Of a stretch of DNA of 64,000 nt, positions 58,801 through 64,000 are shown one piece after another. Each line of letters opens with the position of its first letter. The first letter of the stretch is position 1. Below the pieces are notes generated by a model. That model was given only the letters and a program-made list of their open reading frames with translations. It was not told the origin of the DNA and did not search any database. Position numbers and translations under genes: made by a program. The DNA lies in assembly GCF_047495875.1 (NCBI RefSeq), contig NC_092459.1, positions 8,870,965 to 8,934,964 on the forward strand, in the 5' to 3' direction. Source of the DNA: Pithys albifrons albifrons (lineage: Eukaryota; Chordata; Aves; Passeriformes; Thamnophilidae).

Positions 58801-61800
58801 AAAGTTGCCCATTTATCTCACTGAAAATTCTTTATGATTTAAACTTTCCAACTAACCAAAGGTTTATCATGTTGAGTCTGTCTAGACTATCCTAAGTGTT
58901 ATTGCAGTGCAATGGACATGATTATTATTCCTATGTATCTTGAAGTTATTTTTAAAATATTTTCAGTAAGACGGGTCAATTATTTCTGGAACAACACCAG
59001 GGACTGCACTGTCTTCTTCATGGTTCTCACAGGTTCTCTGCAGTGCTGGAACTGAAGCACAAGTTTGAATGATGGCTCACTCATATTTTTAACAGATGTA
59101 GTTCTTTGATACATTAATATTGAATATTTTGGTTTGGTATTCTATTTAAGGCAACTGCTATTAAATTGTCATAATTTATCATTGATTGTCACACTGTGTT
59201 ATCTACAGTCTAGAAATATGTCCTGGCTGGGCAATTAAAGCTAAGAGCTACAGAATAACCTTGATCTCTTGACCCGAAGACTTCAAGATATTTCCATGAT
59301 TAAATTGCCAGTTTATCTCCACTGTTGCAGTGAGATGGGCAGTGTTGAAGTGAGATTTCTTCTTCCCAACTTAGCCACTTGAATTTAGATACCTAGATGA
59401 ATCAAGTTTCTGTTAATACTCTACAAAGAAAGGTCTTTTAAGTAATATTTCACCTTTTTGCTTTCTCCTTCTAGAAACAAACTTCTGGTCATTTGCCTTG
59501 AATTTATTTCAGCATGACCTTCCAAAACAAATAGGATTAGTGTTCACATACATACTCACTAGATGCCTTTGAATGTACTGCACAAACGCAAACAGCAGAC
59601 ATAGCCCACTTGGACACTTGTGAACAGTGACTGAAAGTGTTAAAAGACTCATTGTCATGCACTAATCCTGTTATTTAAATGGTCTTTGGTCTTTCACAGC
59701 AAGCAGATTCAACAAGACAGCATGATAGAAAAATTAGACATCACTTGAAAGGCCAGTAGAGTACAAGAGGAAAATGTCTCTGTAATTGCAGTGCTGAATC
59801 GGGCTCATCAAATTTAGATATAAGGAAAGGTACAGATGAATATGAATTCAGACAAAATGAGTGCAATGGAATTTTACTGAGTGGGTGTCTCTATAGAGAC
59901 CTCTGGAGAAGGCTGTTACGTTATCTATTCTGCAAGAGCACTAAATATCCAACATTACTTCCAATCCAAAATCAGTATTTGCTCTGTAATCTCTGACCAT
60001 ACTCTTTGTTCTCCCTATCATCTCAACATATGGAATATTAGTTGTGTGCTGGTGACCCTGTCCTGCCGCTGACTCAAGTGTGTGCCTCAAGGTCTGTGAA
60101 AAAAACCCATCAGCTGCCCTAAAATTAAAGCATTATTTAGCACTTAACTAAGCCCTTAGGTAAGACTGCTCTTTGGAGAGCTAAGAGGTACTAGAAACAC
60201 ATTAAAATATATCCTGCCTTCTACCTCTCAAACCTTCTCTTCTCTGCATCTTCAGCCAAATTTTTGGCAAGAAGTTTGGACCTTTCTGTGGAGTTGGGAT
60301 GTTTGTGTGGGAGCAAGCCACGGCAGGAAAGTCCTGCTCCACGTAGTTATGCTTTAACAAGAGCAAGCTTCTTCCAGGTGCCAAGTAGCACATGGACAAA
60401 CTCCTCCAAGCCCTCCATGTGCATAACTCCCATTATGCAAGCTGTGCCTGCCTCTGGACTACCAGTCCTGTCTTTCTTGCTGGAGTTTCCCCATGTGTTT
60501 GCCAAAGTATACCTGCCGCTGTCCACACCTTCATCTTCACACCTGGACTCTAGGAATGAAACCTCCTCTGGTCCCTGGGGCACCCTGCCTTCCCTGCATC
60601 AGAGTAAGCATTGGTGGCCCACTGCAATGAGGCTATGAGTCTGTAAAGGTCCCTATAAGATTTTCTCCTACTTCTTTTCTTCCTATTCCTTTGTTCCCTC
60701 CTTCCTTTCCTTTGGGAAAACTGGGATACTAAAAGTTCAGCATAAACAAAATAATCTTGTTCTACAGCAAACAAAGCAATCAACCAGTAACTGCCACCAA
60801 ACAGGTCACTGTGGCATGTACAGACTGTATTAATGATAGGGATAAACATGATTATTTGAGAATGGCTTTGCATCAGGACTGGAAAAATGCTAAGAAAAAG
60901 GGAGAAAAAGGAAAGAAGAAAAACTCCATCATCTCTGAATCACCTATAAAGTATCTCAAATTACAGGATTGATTGCAGTGTAAACGAAGGGCCTAAGTGT
61001 CAAACAAGATGTCTTTCCAAGCGTCTTTCTGGGAAGGGTCTTTAATAGTTGCATACATATCCAAGGCTGGCTGACTGTTGCTTCTGCAGTCCAAGAGAAA
61101 TGTTTATGGAAACTATAAGAGGTCAAATTATGAGGAATTAAGGGATGTTCAGAGTGAGTCTGTTAAGCACCAAAATATTTCCCTGCAGTTCTGCAGAAAT
61201 GGACCAAAATGGCACTTATTGCCTTTGATATATCCCTAGGCAGGATGCTGAAAGAGAACATGTGGCCACGATTATAGATACTCTTGTTAGGAGGGAGAAA
61301 ATTAAGAATACAAAACCTGTGCTTTTCTACCCACTAACCAGTGCTGTACAATAGTTATTTCAGTTAAAATTACTGCCCTTTACTGTCCCTGGCAAGGAGA
61401 TTGTATTAGCAAAGAAAATAATAAAAAGGAAATGTATAAATAATTGACATAAATTATATATTGCTTTTTTCTGTACAGAAGTATCTGGTATTCTAACTGC
61501 TTCTGTGAGGAGCAGAAAACTATCAATGAGGGATTTGCAAAATCTTAAAAAAGCAGTAACTGTGATCAATTTCTCAACAAAACTTGGACTGTGCTCTCAG
61601 GCTAAAAATTGACTGATAATGTACAGGGCATGGAGAAGAATCACTTTGTGTTAACCAGAGGGACACTGGAGAACTAAAGTTTAGAGAAGGATTAGTAGAC
61701 ATCTTATCTCCTGATAGAGAGGGAAAGAAGCCAAAACAAATTGAAACTAGTGTTCTTGCATGGGCTCAGAGAGCTGCACTCTGAGAAGGAAGGATATGCT

Positions 61801-62597
61801 TTTATTAAACGCTGCTCAGAGATGTAGATCCATATAAGAGTGTAGTTGAAACTATCACAGTATTATCTACCCAAACCAGAGTTATGTAAGATAGTCATTC
61901 TTTGGGCAGTGATTTACACATGTTAAGGTTAGGTTTCCAGCACAGTCTCTGTAGTCTACAGATATATCCATCTGACCCAAGATAAGGGCCTAAACATAGC
62001 AGAACAATGTCACTTCAGACACCTCAGGGGTATCCAACAGGCAATCTACCATAAGTCTCATGCATCCCTACATGCCCTTAGCAAACATTTTTGAAGCCTC
62101 AAGACATCTCAAATGGTAGCTGGTGCCTCAATCTGGGCAGCTTTCTTATTTCTATGAGCAGGATGAATTTCCAGGCTCCACTGACACTATTGACTGCGTT
62201 TCCCCTCTACAGTAGGTCATGTGCAAGCACCTATGTGTATATACTTGTTCTGAAGTTAAATCACACCAAATTTAGATCAGATCAACCACCATAGCTGATA
62301 ACAGTAACTGCACCTTAGATTCAGGTTTAAATATGTCAAGGTCAAGTGTAGCTGTGACTATTGAGTCTTCTTACTGCAGTGCCCTTTTCATTTTGATTGA
62401 CTTGATCTGCCTCCATGTCCTGCCAGGATCAGAGCTGAGCTTTGGGACCCAAACCTGACCATGAGCATCAGCTAGAAGAGTGATATTTTTACTGCTTTTG
62501 TAGCCTTCATAACACAGTACCTGAGAATCCCAGAATCCTTTTTTAACAACATTGTCTTCAGAGACAGTCTGGAAGAGAGCATTTTTTATTCTGTTTT
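55868..62597. other. Unannotated sequence
   Basis: 6.7 kb with no gene or dispersed repeat recognised. A GC-richer patch at about 60250-60620 carries overlapping frames on both strands (124 and 107 codons) without domain features. T runs occur at 56852-56865 and 58511-58521. Confidence 0.45.
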
Positions 62598-62735
62598 GTG
62601 GAAAGTGGGCTGCTAAGAGGTCATATTTTTAAGGTAACACCATGACTATAGACACACACAGCTCCAGTGGAAAGTGGGCTGCTAAGAGGTCATATTTTTA
62701 AGGTAACACCATCACTATAGACACACATAACTCCA
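62598..62735. repeat. 69-bp tandem duplication (two units)
   Basis: Unit 1 (62598-62666) and unit 2 (62667-62735) both begin GTGGAAAGTGGGCTGCTAAG and end in CTCCA. They differ at only about three positions, for example CCATGACT versus CCATCACT. The near-identity implies a recent slippage or unequal-exchange event. Confidence 0.92.
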
Positions 62736-64000
62736 GTGAAATTTTTAAAGCACCTCAGACTCTAATTTCAGAAGAAAAATTAGTCTCTTTGTGTCTAAGT
62801 GCTTCTGATAATCCCACTAGGGTCCTGTTTGCTGATTCATTGCCTAACTCGATTGTAAATTCTGCTCTGGCTTGTTCAAGGTGACATACAACTTTTGGAC
62901 GCTTCTTCTCATCTTCACTCCTCAGCTCACCTTGGTTTGATGACTAATCCTCCTTCCTTATCCCAATCCCAACTCATTCCTAATGTCCACCCATCAAGAA
63001 TGCACCGTGTTTGGGTGAGGTCCAGCTGCTCAGTTAATTTGCTGTCTCCCTCTGCATGCAGCAAAACCCAAGGGGCTCTTCCTCATAGCTCTGCACTCAC
63101 CTTGCATTTCTGTTATAAAAAAATTTCCCACAGTCTTAGTAATATGCTACGGGTTATTTATATTTGAATTAGCCATTTAAACACATCCAATGAAACAGTT
63201 ACCACAACCTATTTCTGTAGCTGCTCTGTCACAATGTCACCAGAAAGCTAAGAAATAAAAAAAATGTTTATTAATATCTAGCATAAATATTTGTTACAAA
63301 TACAAGCAACTTGTGTTTTATTCTAGCAGTAGGAGACATGGAAAATAATCTATCATTGTTTCTTTTTTACCACTTTTTCCAGGCATGGAAACTGTGAAGA
63401 AGACCTTTAAGAAAATAAATCCATTTCCTCACAGTCTATAATTTTTTAAATGGTTTGCAAGACTTTTGTGTCCTCTAAAGTCTTTGATTTATCAATACAT
63501 TTTAAGTGGATTCCTCCATAACAAGGAAAGTTGCTGTCATTTGATACTTCCCTATTTAAAATGCAGTATGAATTTACATATAATAAAAGATGGTACTAAT
63601 AAATAAGAAATAGTTTAATCCACTAATTAGATACCAGTTTCCCCAGGTTATCTCAGGAGATGCTGGCCTGCTGCCTGTACGCTATTTCTCAAACACCTTG
63701 TACGCCTTCAACAACATATACAGAATGATGAAGCCTTCAAAAGACAGATCTCTTCTAAATGTCAGAAGTGATTAATTTCCTCAGTGTCTTGTACAATTTT
63801 CAAAGCTATAAAGAAGTATATAGGAGAATTAGCTCATAGCTGTGCTGTGATTTCCCTAGTCACTAAATTCAAGCTCTATCTCTGCATTTTAAAATGTTTT
63901 GTAATAGGGAGAGAACTTCAGAATTCATCATCCCTCTCTCTCTTCATATGAGCTCCTGAACTTGTGTAAGCTATAAAATAGGATTTTGTACTATTTGTAA
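62736..64000. other. Unannotated sequence
   Basis: AT-rich to the window end; no gene or repeat recognised. Confidence 0.5.

Noticed and set aside
60264..60873. Possible exon(s) in the GC-richer patch
   Set aside because: Frames overlap on both strands, none shows a recognised domain, and no convincing splice-site pairing could be argued by eye.

Overview
The window is vertebrate nuclear DNA, almost certainly avian. The evidence is about eleven clear CR1 LINE fragments ending in the bird-type octamer tail (ATTCTATG-like), two avian-style solo LTRs, and two copies of a tRNA-Ile-headed SINE with a CR1 tail that looks like TguSINE1 of passerines. A piece of an RTE-clade LINE is also present; such elements (AviRTE) are patchily distributed in birds and occur in suboscine passerines among others. 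TguSINE1-like plus RTE-like sequence fits a passerine, possibly a suboscine, but this is inference.

I found no host protein-coding gene, rRNA gene, functional tRNA gene, CRISPR array or operon. The open frames present are short, chance-level, or relics of retrotransposon reverse transcriptase. The window is best read as intergenic DNA or the inside of a very long intron: AT-rich unique sequence with scattered retrotransposon insertions.

Layout. 1-4.7 kb: GT-rich start, a CR1 3' end (+), a CR1 fragment (-), then a 1-kb RTE LINE 3' fragment (+). 7.1 kb: TguSINE1-like copy with target-site duplication. 9.3 kb: headless copy of an RTE-tailed SINE (-). 12.8-15.9 kb: three CR1 fragments (-). 17.2 kb: possible LTR. 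20.4-21.7 kb: the longest CR1, with relict RT motifs (-). 24.4-25.2 kb: CA/poly-A microsatellite and a complete solo LTR with a 5-bp duplication. 29.7-30.5 kb: CR1 (-). 32.5-32.8 kb: a full-length SINE with a 5S-rRNA-like head and RTE-like tail, flanked by a 14-bp duplication. 33.1 kb: CR1 (+). 36.9-37.4 kb: degenerate ~170-bp tandem repeat, then a palindrome and a CR1 end (+). 38.6 and 44.9 kb: CR1 (-). 49.6 kb: 41-bp tandem duplication. 55.0 kb: second TguSINE1-like copy (-). 55.4-55.9 kb: second solo LTR. 62.6 kb: 69-bp tandem duplication.

The most interesting item is the LINE/SINE pair. The RTE fragment at 3.7-4.7 kb and both copies of the 5S-headed SINE share a similar final ~50 nt, as expected if the RTE machinery mobilised the SINE. 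Subfamily names here are from memory and by eye; no database search was possible.
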